A DNA stretch of 64,000 nt from Humibacter albus DSM 18994 (GCF_000421825.1 NZ_ATXT01000011.1:676446-740445), one strand, 5' to 3'. Shown: positions 27,034-35,802, counted from the first letter of the stretch. Notes: a model not told the origin generated them from the letters alone. Made by a program: numbers and translations.

Positions 27034-28142
27034 GGGTCCCATCCGGCGGCGCCCGCGTACGGATGTCCGTCCACGCTGATCCGCGCCACCCCGTCTCCCA
27101 GGCCCGTGCCCGCAGCGTCGGACGAATCCGCATCCGCCGCGAGCACGCGGCCGATCGCGCGGAACGGCTCGGGCAGAGCGACCGACGGCGGGAAGCAGGC
27201 AAGCAACGCGTGGTCCTCGCCGCCGGCGAGCGCCGCGGCAGGATCCGATCCGAGCGCCGCTGAGGAGAAGTCGATGCGCACGCCGGACGCCTCGGCGATG
27301 CGGCCCGCGTCGAGTGCCAGGCCGTCGCTGACGTCGAGCATGGCGGTCGAGCCGGCCTCAGCTGCGGTGGGCCCCGCAGCGATGGGAGGCATCGGGCGGC
27401 GCTGCACGGCCACCTCTGCAACGCGCGCGGCGAGGTCGGCGGCACGCTCGGCATCCGGTTCGCCGTCGTCGTCCACGCCTTCGGTGAAGAGCGCGCGCAG
27501 TCCGGTTGCCGCGAGCCCCATCGTGCCGGCGAGTGCGACCACGTCGCCCGGACGAGCCCCCGAGCGCAGCACCGGAGGCCTGCCCTCCAGATCGCCGAAC
27601 GCCGTCACGGCGAGCGTGAACGCGCTCGAGACCGAGAGGTCGCCGCCGACCACACCGCAGCCGGGAGCGAGCGCTTCGCAGGCCAGCCGGAACCCGTCGG
27701 CGACGGACTCGAGCACGGCGACGGGAGTGCGCGCGGGCGCCGCGATCGCGACGACGAGCGCCGTCGGGCGGGCGCCCATCGCGGCGACGTCCGAGAGATT
27801 GGTGGCGGCTGCCTTCCAGCCCAGGTCCTCGGGGCTCGACCATGCCCAGCGGAAGTCGGGACCCTCGATCATCATGTCCGTCGTCACGACATAACGCCCG
27901 TCCGGGGCGGCGAGCACGGCCGCGTCGTCCCCGGGGCCCACGACGGCGGCCGCAGACTGCGGGAGCCGGGGAAAGACACGGCGCAGGGTCGCAACCTCGC
28001 CCACGCCGGCGAGAGTGTCGGCATCCTCTGCACGACCTTGTTCCGCCGCGCCCGTGGCAGCCGGCCGGCGCGGTTCTCGACCCTGTGCAGACCCGGGGTC
28101 GGTCGCCCGATCGTCATGCGTCCGGTGCCCAGAATGCGTCAT
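27018..28142 (-). CDS. thiL: thiamine-monophosphate kinase
   Basis: A 374-aa kinase that converts thiamine monophosphate to thiamine diphosphate. The metal/ATP site VVGPGDDAAVL and the loops TTDMMIEG and GGDLSVSS are visible, and the C-terminal LDVSDGLALDAGRIAEASG matches the ThiL/PurM fold. The first ~45 residues form a low-complexity polar extension not needed for the fold, so an internal start is possible. The ATG at 28142 has TAGCGT 7 nt upstream (leaderless candidate). It is divergent from the DUF3515 lipoprotein gene. Confidence 0.93.
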   Translation of the reverse strand: MTHSGHRTHDDRATDPGSAQGREPRRPAATGAAEQGRAEDADTLAGVGEVATLRRVFPRLPQSAAAVVGPGDDAAVLAAPDGRYVVTTDMMIEGPDFRWAWSSPEDLGWKAAATNLSDVAAMGARPTALVVAIAAPARTPVAVLESVADGFRLACEALAPGCGVVGGDLSVSSAFTLAVTAFGDLEGRPPVLRSGARPGDVVALAGTMGLAATGLRALFTEGVDDDGEPDAERAADLAARVAEVAVQRRPMPPIAAGPTAAEAGSTAMLDVSDGLALDAGRIAEASGVRIDFSSAALGSDPAAALAGGEDHALLACFPPSVALPEPFRAIGRVLAADADSSDAAGTGLGDGVARISVDGHPYAGAAGWDPYAAG

Positions 28143-28149
28143 GACTCCC

Positions 28150-28159
28150 ACGCTAGCCT
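28150..28159. promoter_or_regulatory. overlapping divergent -10 boxes of thiL and the DUF3515 gene
   Basis: The start codons of thiL (28142, minus) and the lipoprotein gene (28168, plus) are only 25 bp apart. TAGCGT on the minus strand (28155-28150) lies 7 nt from the thiL ATG. TAGCCT on the plus strand (28154-28159) lies 8 nt from the other ATG. The two hexamers share the TA of one CTAG, so both transcripts appear leaderless and cannot be initiated at once. Confidence 0.45.
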
Positions 28160-28167
28160 GAGAGGTG

Positions 28168-28764
28168 ATGCCCCCTCGTGTTCGCCCTCTCGTCCGCCAT
28201 TCGTCGCGCCAGGCCTCCCCTACCCACAGCCCAGCGCGTCGCTGGGCGCTTGCGCTGGTGGCGACCGGAGCAGCGCTGTTGCTCACCGGATGCACCCCCA
28301 CCGTGTCGATGGAGCCAGCGGCGGACGCGAACAATCCGAGGTGCGCCGATGTCATCGTGCACCTGCCCGACACAGTGGCCGGCAAGGCGCAGCGCGAGAC
28401 GAACGCGCAGGCGACCTCCGCCTGGGGCGATCCGACAGTCGTGCTGCTGCGCTGCGGAGTCGTCCCCATCGGGCCGACGACGAAGCCGTGCATCACGGTG
28501 AACGGCATCGACTGGGTTCTCGAGAACGACCCGGCGGCGAAGTCGTTGCGCTACATCACGTTCGGGCGCACGCCGGCGACCGAGATCGTGATCGCGCACG
28601 GCGAGGGCGGCGTGACGGACGCCTCGGTGCTGCCCGATCTGGCCGATGCGATAGGTCAGATCCCGCAGAGCAAGAAGGAGAAGTGCCTCGCCACCTCCGA
28701 CGTGACATCGCCGACCGAGACGCCGACGCCCACCCCGACGAGCACGTCGACGCAGTCGGGCTGA
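28168..28764 (+). CDS. DUF3515 family lipoprotein
   Basis: A 198-aa secreted lipoprotein. After a long basic N-region, the hydrophobic segment WALALVATGAALLLTGC ends in a lipobox (LTGC) with the lipidated Cys near residue 42. The domain that follows contains the WGDPTVVLLRCGV segment characteristic of actinobacterial DUF3515 proteins. The tail is a Thr/Pro repeat. The function is unknown. The ATG at 28168 (or GTG at 28165) lies directly after a TAGCCT -10 box. In actinobacteria this gene is commonly next to thiL or ddl, as here. Confidence 0.88.
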   Translation: MPPRVRPLVRHSSRQASPTHSPARRWALALVATGAALLLTGCTPTVSMEPAADANNPRCADVIVHLPDTVAGKAQRETNAQATSAWGDPTVVLLRCGVVPIGPTTKPCITVNGIDWVLENDPAAKSLRYITFGRTPATEIVIAHGEGGVTDASVLPDLADAIGQIPQSKKEKCLATSDVTSPTETPTPTPTSTSTQSG

Positions 28765-28810
28765 GCCGACGCGGCGCCACGAACACGCGGTGAGCCGTCC
28801 AGCCTCAGTG

Positions 28811-28879
28811 GTGAGACATACCCATTCGAATGAGACCGCCCGTTTCGACGTCTGTCTCGTTCGGATTGGTATGTCTCAC
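28811..28879. repeat. 69-bp imperfect palindrome between DUF3515 gene and ddl
   Basis: Two 26-bp arms (28811-28836 and 28854-28879) are inverted repeats with 23 of 26 positions matching; the outer 12 bp (GTGAGACATACC) match perfectly. The loop is 17 bp. It sits between the convergent stop codons of the lipoprotein gene and ddl, so it is a plausible bidirectional terminator without a T-tract. Its total length equals that of the unrelated palindrome at 14724-14792. Confidence 0.8.
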
Positions 28880-28903
28880 GCCGGGGATGACACGAGTGCC
28901 GGG

Positions 28904-29989
28904 CTACCGCGCGAGCGCCAGCTCGATCAGCTCGTCGATCAGTTCCGGGTAGCTGAAGCCGCTGGCCTGCCACACCTTGGGGAACATCGAGATCGGCGTG
29001 AACCCCGGCATGGTGTTCACCTCGTTGATCACCCAGCCGTGGTCGGTGAGGAAGAAGTCGGCACGCGCGAGCCCTGCGCAGTCGATCGCCTCGAATGCGG
29101 TCACCGCCAGCCTCTGCATCTCCGCGAGCTCATCCGCCGTCAGGTCGGCAGGGCACACGAGATCGACGCCCGGGGCATCCAGGTACTTGGCGTCGAAGTC
29201 GTAAAATCCGCGACCGGTGACCACGATCTCTCCGGCGACGGATGCCCGTGGCCGCTCCCCCGGACGCGCCCCGAGCACCCCGATCTCGATCTCGCGGCCG
29301 GCGACCGCGGATTCGATGATGGCCTTGCCGTCCTCGGCGAACGCCGTCTCCAGGGCGTCGCCGAGCCCCTCGGCGGACGTGATCTTCGTCACCCCGACGC
29401 TGGATCCGGCGCGCGCGGGTTTGACGAAGAGCGGGGAGCCGAGGTCGCGCACCCGGCCGGCGACGGCATCCTGGTCGCGCTCCCACTGATCATGGGTCAC
29501 CGTGACCCAGGGGGCGACCTGGAGTCCGGCCGCCTGCAGAACGGTCTTCGTGAAGTGTTTGTCCATGCCGAGGGCGCTTCCGAGCACGCCGGAGCCCACG
29601 TACGGGATACCGGCGAGCTCGAGCAGTCCCTGGATGGTCCCGTCCTCGCCCCAGAGTCCATGCAGGATCGGGAAGACGACGTCGACTTCGCCGAGGGACG
29701 ACACCTCGCCGTCCCGCTCCACGGTGAGCTCGCGGGAGAGCGCCGAGTCGGGCCAGCGCACGCGGCTTCCGTCGTCGCGCACCTCGGGCAGCTCGTCGGG
29801 ATCCAGCGCGAACGCGGAGGGGTCGTCCCGCTCGAGCACGAACGCGCCGTCGCGGGTGATGCCGACGGGGATGACGTCGTAACGCTCGCGGTCAAGCGCC
29901 CCGAGCACTCCGCCCGCCGTGGCGCAACTGATCGAATGCTCGCTCGAACGCCCGCCGAAAAGAAGCACGAGGACGCGCTTGTGAGTCAT
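28904..29989 (-). CDS. ddl: D-alanine--D-alanine ligase
   Basis: A 361-aa ATP-grasp ligase that makes the D-Ala-D-Ala dipeptide for peptidoglycan. The N-terminal LFGGRSSEHSIS, the HGLWGEDGTIQG loop, the ATP-binding VKPARAGSSVGV and the metal/phosphate site INEVNTMPGFTPISMFP are intact. The final motif carries the catalytic Asn and Glu. The ATG at 29989 is set by GAAAGGA 6 nt upstream and by family alignment. The start lies 98 bp inside the 3' end of gpsA, an unusually long same-strand overlap. Confidence 0.96.
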   Translation of the reverse strand: MTHKRVLVLLFGGRSSEHSISCATAGGVLGALDRERYDVIPVGITRDGAFVLERDDPSAFALDPDELPEVRDDGSRVRWPDSALSRELTVERDGEVSSLGEVDVVFPILHGLWGEDGTIQGLLELAGIPYVGSGVLGSALGMDKHFTKTVLQAAGLQVAPWVTVTHDQWERDQDAVAGRVRDLGSPLFVKPARAGSSVGVTKITSAEGLGDALETAFAEDGKAIIESAVAGREIEIGVLGARPGERPRASVAGEIVVTGRGFYDFDAKYLDAPGVDLVCPADLTADELAEMQRLAVTAFEAIDCAGLARADFFLTDHGWVINEVNTMPGFTPISMFPKVWQASGFSYPELIDELIELALAR

Positions 29990-31016
29990 CCGTTGTCCTT
30001 TCACCGCGAGGGGTGTCATCCGTGGTCAGATGAGGTGCCAGATCGGCCGGTGCCAGCGTACCCGCAAGCACCTGTCCGACCTGGTCGACGATCGGCATCT
30101 CGACGCCCTTGGCTCGGGCGAGCGCCAGAATGGGTGCGACGGATGCCAGTCCTTCCGCGGTCTGGTTCATCTGCTTGACCACTTCGGCGAACGCGTATCC
30201 CTGGCCGAGCAGGCGTCCCGCGGTGTTGTTGCGCGACAGCGGCGACTGGCAGGTGGCGATCAGGTCGCCGAGTCCGGCCAGCCCGGCGAGCGTCTCGCGC
30301 TCGGCGCCGTGCGCGACGGCGAAATCCGTCATCTCCACGAGCCCGCGCGTGATGATCGACGCTTTGGTGTTCTCTCCGTAGCCGACGCCGTCGACGATCC
30401 CGATCGCGACGGCGATGAGGTTCTTCAGCACGCCGCCGAACTCGGTGCCGATCACGTCGGTGTTGATGAACGACTTGAAGTAGGGGTTTCGGGCGGCCAG
30501 CGCCACCTGCTGCGCGGTCTCCAGGCTCCGCGACGAGACCACGGCGGCGGTCGGCTGCTCCTTCGCCAGCTCGAGGGCGAGGTTCGGACCGGATGCCACC
30601 GCGATGCGATCCGGATCAATGGGCAGCACCTCGGCGATCACCTCGCTCATGCGCAGGCCAGTGCCCTTCTCCACGCCCTTCATCAGGCTGACGACCGGGA
30701 TGTCGGCGGGCAGGAGTCCCTCGATGGCGACCAGGTTCTCGCGCAGGCTCTGACTCGGCACTGACAGATACAGCTGGTCGGCGTCGCTCAGCGCCTCGCC
30801 CAGATCGGACGTGGCCGTGAGGCTCTTCGGCAGGTTGATGCCGGGCAGGTACTGGCTGTTTCGTCGCGCCTCACGGATCTCGCGCGCCGCTTCCGGACGC
30901 CGGGCCCACAGGGTGACCTGTGAGCCCCCGTCGGCGAGGATCTTCGCGAACGTGGTGCCCCAACTGCCGGCGCCCAGAACGGTGACGCGCCGCGCCGGTG
31001 CCGGCTTAGCCCTCAA
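29892..31016 (-). CDS. gpsA: NAD(P)H-dependent glycerol-3-phosphate dehydrogenase
   Basis: A protein of about 374 aa that makes sn-glycerol-3-phosphate for phospholipids. The Rossmann motif VLGAGSWGTTFA, the GVEKGTGLRMSEV segment, the catalytic-lysine region EFGGVLKNLIAVAIG and GLGDLIATCQSPLSRN are present. No ATG or well-spaced GTG precedes the Rossmann motif; I chose the TTG at 31016, which overlaps the plsC stop by 11 bp, with moderate confidence. A GTG four codons upstream is the alternative. The C-terminal ~49 residues are Arg-rich, unlike the family, and the last ~33 are read through the start of ddl in another frame. Confidence 0.88.
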   Translation of the reverse strand: MRAKPAPARRVTVLGAGSWGTTFAKILADGGSQVTLWARRPEAAREIREARRNSQYLPGINLPKSLTATSDLGEALSDADQLYLSVPSQSLRENLVAIEGLLPADIPVVSLMKGVEKGTGLRMSEVIAEVLPIDPDRIAVASGPNLALELAKEQPTAAVVSSRSLETAQQVALAARNPYFKSFINTDVIGTEFGGVLKNLIAVAIGIVDGVGYGENTKASIITRGLVEMTDFAVAHGAERETLAGLAGLGDLIATCQSPLSRNNTAGRLLGQGYAFAEVVKQMNQTAEGLASVAPILALARAKGVEMPIVDQVGQVLAGTLAPADLAPHLTTDDTPRGERTTDDSQARPRASFRRAFERAFDQLRHGGRSARGA

Positions 31017-31878
31017 AACGCCCCGTCTCACTCTGCGCGTGCGCGGCCGGGTCCCAGCGTTCCGCCGGCCCCTTCTCGCCGCGGAGCTTCTCCAGTTCGC
31101 GCGTGACGCCCTGCATGATGCGTTCCGTCGCCTCCGCCAGCACGCTGGCCGTGAGCGGCTTGCCGCGGAACTCGTCGAGATCGACGGGCTCACCGATCGA
31201 GAAGGTGATGGTCTTGCGGGGGAAGAGGCTGATCTTCTTCGAGTAGCGCGCCATGATCTGCTGCGTGCCCCAGTGCGCCAGGGGGATGACAGGGATGCCG
31301 TAGTTCAGTGCGAGACGCGCGGCCCCCGTCTTGCCGCGCATCGGCCACAGATCGGGATCGCGGGTGAGTGTCCCCTCGGGGTAGACGATGACGACGCTGC
31401 CGTCGTCGACGATGTGCTGCGCCTGCGCGATGGGCGCGCCGCGTCCGCCGTGACTGCGGCTGACCGGCACCTGTCCCGACTTGGTGAGGAACCAGCCGAC
31501 GACGGGCACCGCGAACAGGCTCTCCTTCGCGAGGAACCGCGGCGCACGCCCCCGCCGCCAGATCATGGAGCCGACGACGAGCGGGTCGATCTCGCTGTAG
31601 TGGTTCGGCGCAATGATGTACGCCCCGGTCTTCGGCAGGTTCTCCCGGCCGTGCACCTTGAACCGGGCGAACGTCCCGATCAGCGGCACGACGATGCCCG
31701 CCATCGGCCAGAACACACTGGGCCGGGTCGTCTCTCGGCCCGATCGGCGCTTCTTCACAGGTGCAACCGACCGATCGGGCGCGGGCTTCACCTCCTCGAG
31801 CGGGGCCGAGGCGTCGGTTCCCGCAGGCGGCGTCGGCGGCGATGCGGAGGCATCCGGATCATCGGGTGTTTTCGGCAC
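31006..31878 (-). CDS. plsC: 1-acyl-sn-glycerol-3-phosphate acyltransferase-like protein
   Basis: A 290-aa membrane-associated acyltransferase of the PlsC family. The catalytic H-x4-D motif is in APNHYSEIDP, and the acceptor-binding EGTLTRD and GIPVIPLAHWG follow. A hydrophobic segment (FWPMAGIVVPLIGTFARF) precedes it. It would acylate lysophosphatidate to phosphatidate, which fits its position directly upstream of gpsA. The start is GTG at 31878 because GATAAT ends exactly 6 nt before it (leaderless). The N-terminal ~50 residues are Pro/Ser/Ala-rich. Confidence 0.9.
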   Translation of the reverse strand: MPKTPDDPDASASPPTPPAGTDASAPLEEVKPAPDRSVAPVKKRRSGRETTRPSVFWPMAGIVVPLIGTFARFKVHGRENLPKTGAYIIAPNHYSEIDPLVVGSMIWRRGRAPRFLAKESLFAVPVVGWFLTKSGQVPVSRSHGGRGAPIAQAQHIVDDGSVVIVYPEGTLTRDPDLWPMRGKTGAARLALNYGIPVIPLAHWGTQQIMARYSKKISLFPRKTITFSIGEPVDLDEFRGKPLTASVLAEATERIMQGVTRELEKLRGEKGPAERWDPAAHAQSETGRFEG

Positions 31879-31884
31879 CCGCCC

Positions 31885-31890
31885 ATTATC
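31885..31890 (-). promoter_or_regulatory. -10 box of a leaderless plsC promoter
   Basis: GATAAT (minus, 31890-31885) is followed by GGGCGG and then GTG at 31878. The 6-nt gap matches the leaderless arrangement at ftsY and recG and decides the GTG start. Confidence 0.5.
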
Positions 31891-31915
31891 CGCCACACCC
31901 GTCGGCGCCACGCCC

Positions 31916-31959
31916 GAGGCTCGTCGCGAGTGCGCCCGAGACTCGTCGCGAGTGCGCCC
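31916..31959. repeat. two tandem 22-bp repeats upstream of plsC
   Basis: Units at 31916-31937 and 31938-31959 differ by one base. Each contains CTCGTCGCGAG, a small palindrome with a TCGCGA core, like the 21-bp units at 14837. They lie about 26-70 bp upstream of the plsC -10 box, a position compatible with an operator. Confidence 0.6.
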
Positions 31960-32023
31960 GAACGACTCGGTCACCGTCTGCTCCGACGGCATTTCGGCGC
32001 ATTCGCCGCCAGGGGGTCAGGGG

Positions 32024-32074
32024 TCGTCGGCGATCAGGGGCCGTCGGCGATCAGGGGCCGTCGGCGATCAGGGG
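32024..32074. repeat. three tandem 17-bp repeats between plsC and murA
   Basis: Units at 32024, 32041 and 32058 read (T/C)CGTCGGCGATCAGGGG with only the first base varying. A degenerate copy follows (CCGCTAGCGGATCAGAGG). The 293-bp gap between the murA stop and the plsC start holds this array, the 22-bp repeats and the plsC promoter; no gene is apparent. Confidence 0.8.
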
Positions 32075-32171
32075 CCGCTAGCGGATCAGAGGTGGGGGCG
32101 GCGCGGGCCGGCGGGCAGGACAGGGCGACGAGAAGGCGCCGGGAGTGCTGACGTCTGAGGCGAACGCTTCG

Positions 32172-33542
32172 TCAGCGCTCGATCACGAAGTCGGCGCCGA
32201 GCTGCTCGAGCTTGCCGATGAAGTTCTCGTAGCCGCGGCTGATGATGCCGACGTTGCTCACGGTCGACGTGCCGTTCGCGGTGAGGGCGGCGATCAGGTG
32301 GCTGAAGCCGCCGCGCAGATCCGGAACCTCGATGTCGGCCCCGTGCAGTTCCGTCGGCCCCGCGATGACCGCCGAGTGGTTGAAGTTGCGCTGACCGAAG
32401 CGGCACGGATGCCCGCCGAGGCACTCCTTGTGGATCTCGATCGTCGCACCCATCTCGATCAAGGCATCCACGAAGCCGAAGCGCTGCTCGTACACGGTCT
32501 CGTGCACGATGGAAATGCCCTTCGCCTTGGTCAGGGCGACCACGAGCGGCTGCTGCCAGTCCGTCATGAAGCCGGGGTGCACATCCGTCTCGATCACGAC
32601 GGGCTTCAGCTCGCCACCGGGGTGGTAGAACCGGATGCCGTCGTCGTCGATGTCGAAGGCTCCGCCGACCTTGCGGAACACGTTGAGGAACGTGAGCATC
32701 TCGGCCTGCCGTGCGCCGCCGACGAAGATGTCGCCCTGCGTGGCCAGCGCGGCGGCGGCCCAGCTGGCGGCCTCGTTGCGGTCGAACAGGGCGGTGTGGC
32801 TGTACCCGGTCAGCCGGGAAACACCCTCGATGCGGATCACGCGGTCGGTGTCGACCGTGATGATGGCGCCCATCTTCTGCAGGATGTTGATGAGATCCAT
32901 GATCTCGGGCTCGATGGCGGCGCCGCGCAGCTCGGTGATGCCGTCGGCCTTCACCGCCGTGAGCAGCACCTGCTCGGTCGCGCCGACGCTCGGGTACGGC
33001 AGCTCCACCTTGGAGCCGTGCAGGCCGTTCGGCGCGGTCATGCGGATGCCGCTGGGCAGCTTCTCCACGACGGCGCCGAACCGACGCAGCACCTCGAGGT
33101 GGTAGTCGATCGGACGGTCGCCGATGCGGCATCCGCCGAGGTCCGGGATGAACGCCTCGCCGAGCGCGTGCAGCAACGGTCCGCAGAACAGGATCGGGAT
33201 GCGACTGGACCCGGCGTGCGCGTCGATGTCGGCCATGTGGGCGCTCTCGACGTTGCTCGGGTCGAGCAGCAGAACGCCCTCGTCCGGGCCGTCGGTCACC
33301 TTGACGCCGTGGATCTCGAGAAGGCCCCTCACGACTCGGACGTCGCTGATGTCGGGAACGTCGCGCAGCTCGCTCGGCCCTTCGCCGAGAAGGGCGGCGA
33401 CCATCGCCTTCGTGACGAGGTTCTTGGCTCCCTTCAACCGGATGCGCCCCTCGAGCGGTCGGCCACCGTTGATGGTGATCTTTTCGGCGGTCAGTCCGAC
33501 CCGCGCCCCTGCGGCTTGCGCATCCTGAAGAAGTGAGTTCAC
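32172..33542 (-). CDS. murA: UDP-N-acetylglucosamine 1-carboxyvinyltransferase-like protein
   Basis: A 456-aa enolpyruvyl transferase of the MurA family, which adds PEP to UDP-GlcNAc in the first committed step of peptidoglycan synthesis. The N-terminal GAKNLVTKAMVAALL carries the conserved Lys and Asn. The catalytic loop reads DLGGCRIGDRPIDYH, with the Cys that fosfomycin alkylates present. Arg/Asp positions near the C-terminus (DLRGGFSHLIAAL) are conserved. The start is GTG at 33542, which overlaps the leuD stop (TAGTG). An in-frame ATG at 33575 would overlap leuD by 34 bp. It is unusual in being coupled to leucine genes. Confidence 0.93.
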   Translation of the reverse strand: MNSLLQDAQAAGARVGLTAEKITINGGRPLEGRIRLKGAKNLVTKAMVAALLGEGPSELRDVPDISDVRVVRGLLEIHGVKVTDGPDEGVLLLDPSNVESAHMADIDAHAGSSRIPILFCGPLLHALGEAFIPDLGGCRIGDRPIDYHLEVLRRFGAVVEKLPSGIRMTAPNGLHGSKVELPYPSVGATEQVLLTAVKADGITELRGAAIEPEIMDLINILQKMGAIITVDTDRVIRIEGVSRLTGYSHTALFDRNEAASWAAAALATQGDIFVGGARQAEMLTFLNVFRKVGGAFDIDDDGIRFYHPGGELKPVVIETDVHPGFMTDWQQPLVVALTKAKGISIVHETVYEQRFGFVDALIEMGATIEIHKECLGGHPCRFGQRNFNHSAVIAGPTELHGADIEVPDLRGGFSHLIAALTANGTSTVSNVGIISRGYENFIGKLEQLGADFVIER

Positions 33543-34141
33543 TAGATTTTCACCGGCAATGTCTTGGGCCGCCACGGTTCGCGGCGGGCTTCGAATTCTG
33601 TGATCTGCGCCTCATCACGCATGGTGAGGCCGATGTCATCCAGCCCCTCGAGCAATCGCCACCTAGTGTAATCGTCGATATCGAAATCAACTGTCAGGTC
33701 GGCCAGCGTCGCCTTACGCGCAACCAGATCGACACTCGCCTCTATTCCCGGGTTCGCCTCGATGGCGGCCCAGAGCCGCTCCACGTCTTGCTCCGAGACA
33801 GTGCCGGTGAGCAGGCCCTGCTTGCCGGAGTTGCCCCGGAAGATGTCGCCGAACCGAGGGCTCAGCACTGCCGTGAAGCCGTAGTCGCGCAAGGCCCAGA
33901 CTGCGTGCTCGCGGGACGAGCCCGTGCCGAAGTCGGGGCCGGCGATCAGGATCTTGCCGCTCTTGTACGGTTCCTGGTTCAGCACGAACTCCGGGTCCTG
34001 CCGCCATGCGGAGAACAGGGCGTCGTCGAAGCCGGTCTTCGTGACCCGCTTGAGGAACACCGCCGGAATGATCTGGTCGGTGTCGACGTTGGAGCGCTTC
34101 AGCGGAACGGCCACACCCGTCAGTGTCGAGATCTTCTCCAT
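33542..34141 (-). CDS. leuD: 3-isopropylmalate dehydratase small subunit
   Basis: A 199-aa aconitase swivel-domain protein that pairs with LeuC to isomerise 2-isopropylmalate in leucine synthesis. The [15 protein letters not shown] and [17 protein letters not shown] motifs are typical. It starts 2 bp after the leuC stop and ends by overlapping the murA GTG by one base. Confidence 0.97.
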   Translation of the reverse strand: MEKISTLTGVAVPLKRSNVDTDQIIPAVFLKRVTKTGFDDALFSAWRQDPEFVLNQEPYKSGKILIAGPDFGTGSSREHAVWALRDYGFTAVLSPRFGDIFRGNSGKQGLLTGTVSEQDVERLWAAIEANPGIEASVDLVARKATLADLTVDFDIDDYTRWRLLEGLDDIGLTMRDEAQITEFEARREPWRPKTLPVKI

Positions 34142-34143
34142 GA

Positions 34144-35649
34144 TCAGGCCTGCGCCTTCTGCTCGTCGTGTGCTTGGTCGTTGTCGAGGTCCCACGGGCT
34201 CGAGAGCGTGCCGCGGATGGCCGTGGCCGCCGCTACCACGGGCGACACGAGGTGCGTTCGCCCGCCCTTGCCCTGCCTTCCCTCGAAGTTGCGGTTGCTG
34301 GTGGAAGCGCAGCGCTCCCCCGGTGCCAGCTGGTCGGGGTTCATGCCCAGGCACATCGAGCATCCGGCGAACCGCCACTCGGCGCCGAACGCCTCGACGA
34401 TCTTGTCGATGCCCTCGGCCTCGGCTTCCAGGCGCACGCGCGCGGATCCCGGGACGACCATGACGCGCACGCCGTCGGCTTTCTGCTTGCCCTTGATGAT
34501 CGAGGCGAAGGCGCGCAGGTCTTCGATGCGCGAGTTGGTGCACGATCCCATGAACACGGCATCCACGTGGATGTCCTTGAGCGGCGTGCCGGCCCGCAGG
34601 TCCATGTACTCCAGCGCCCGTGTCGCCGCAGCCTGTGCGTTCGGGTCCGTGAAGCTCTGCGGCTCGGGCACGACGTCGCTCAGCGAGACACCCTGACCGG
34701 GATTGGTGCCCCAGGTGACGAACGGCTCCAGCGCGTCGGCGTCGACGAACACCTCCGCATCGAACTGCGCGCCCTCGTCGGTGCCGAGCGTCTTCCAGTA
34801 CTCGACAGCGGCATCCCAGTCGGCACCCTCCGGCGCGTGCGGGCGGCCCTTGAGGTAGGCGAACGTCGTCTCGTCCGGCGCCACCATGCCGGCGCGAGCC
34901 CCGGCCTCGATCGACATGTTGCAGATGGTCATGCGGCCCTCCATGGAGAGCGCGCGGATGGCGCTGCCACGGTACTCGAGCACGTAACCCTGGCCGCCGC
35001 CGGTGCCGATCTTCGCGATGACCGCGAGGATGATGTCCTTCGCCGTGACGCCGGGCCGCAGCGTGCCCTCGACGTTGATGGCCATGGTCTTGAACGGCTT
35101 CAGCGGCAGCGTCTGAGTCGCCAGCACGTGCTCGACCTCACTGGTGCCGATGCCGAACGCCATGGCGCCGAACGCGCCGTGCGTCGAGGTGTGCGAGTCG
35201 CCGCAGACGACGGTGATGCCCGGCATGGTCAGCCCCAGCTGCGGGCCCACGACGTGCACGATGCCCTGCTCGACGTCACCCAACGAGTGCAGGCGGACCC
35301 CGAACTCCGCGCAGTTGCGACGCAGCGTCTCGATCTGGGTGCGACTGGTCGGATCGGCGATCGGCTTGTCGATGCCGATCGTCGGCGTGTTGTGGTCCTC
35401 GGTCGCAATGGTCAGGTCGGGCCGGCGCACCTGCCGGCCCTCGGCGCGCAGGCCGTCGAAGGCCTGGGGGCTCGTGACCTCGTGCACCAGGTGCAGGTCG
35501 ATGTAGATCAGATCGGGGCTGCCGTTCTCGCCCTTGACGACCAGGTGGTCGTCCCAGACCTTCTCGGCCAGGGTGCGGGGGCGAGCGGGGGCGGCGGGCG
35601 CGATGTCTTCTGTGACATCGGCGCGCACCGCATCGGATGCTGTGCTCAT
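34144..35649 (-). CDS. leuC: 3-isopropylmalate dehydratase large subunit
   Basis: A 501-aa aconitase-superfamily enzyme of the leucine pathway, acting as a heterodimer with LeuD. The 4Fe-4S ligands are Cys in [12 protein letters not shown] and the C-x2-C of [11 protein letters not shown]. The conserved [15 protein letters not shown] is present. The first ~20 residues are an Ala/Pro-rich extension. The ATG at 35649 has GGAGAG about 10 nt upstream. A structured leader precedes it. Confidence 0.97.
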   Translation of the reverse strand: MSTASDAVRADVTEDIAPAAPARPRTLAEKVWDDHLVVKGENGSPDLIYIDLHLVHEVTSPQAFDGLRAEGRQVRRPDLTIATEDHNTPTIGIDKPIADPTSRTQIETLRRNCAEFGVRLHSLGDVEQGIVHVVGPQLGLTMPGITVVCGDSHTSTHGAFGAMAFGIGTSEVEHVLATQTLPLKPFKTMAINVEGTLRPGVTAKDIILAVIAKIGTGGGQGYVLEYRGSAIRALSMEGRMTICNMSIEAGARAGMVAPDETTFAYLKGRPHAPEGADWDAAVEYWKTLGTDEGAQFDAEVFVDADALEPFVTWGTNPGQGVSLSDVVPEPQSFTDPNAQAAATRALEYMDLRAGTPLKDIHVDAVFMGSCTNSRIEDLRAFASIIKGKQKADGVRVMVVPGSARVRLEAEAEGIDKIVEAFGAEWRFAGCSMCLGMNPDQLAPGERCASTSNRNFEGRQGKGGRTHLVSPVVAAATAIRGTLSSPWDLDNDQAHDEQKAQA

Positions 35650-35676
35650 GCTGTCGAACTCTCCTTGCGTGTATGT

Positions 35677-35802
35677 CCGGGCCGTGGGCCCGGCGAGGTC
35701 AGCCACGAAGAAACTCCGCGACGGTCTGGCTGGAAACTAGGACCCGTCGCGGCGGCTAAGCAGAAGGATGACGGCTGGCACCCGTTCAGTGTACCACTGT
35801 GG
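35677..35802 (-). promoter_or_regulatory. leuCD leader: two hairpins and candidate promoter/operator
   Basis: In the 176-bp gap before leuC, a -10-like TACACT (minus, 35793-35788) adjoins the palindrome CCACTGTGG (35794-35802). The predicted leader then contains a 9-bp perfect stem, CCGCGACGG/CCGTCGCGG (35716-35724 with 35744-35752), and a 7-bp stem, CCGGGCC/GGCCCGG (35677-35683 with 35687-35693), just before the ribosome-binding site. This could support attenuation or repression by leucine supply. No T-box motif or Leu-rich leader peptide was recognised. Confidence 0.35.
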
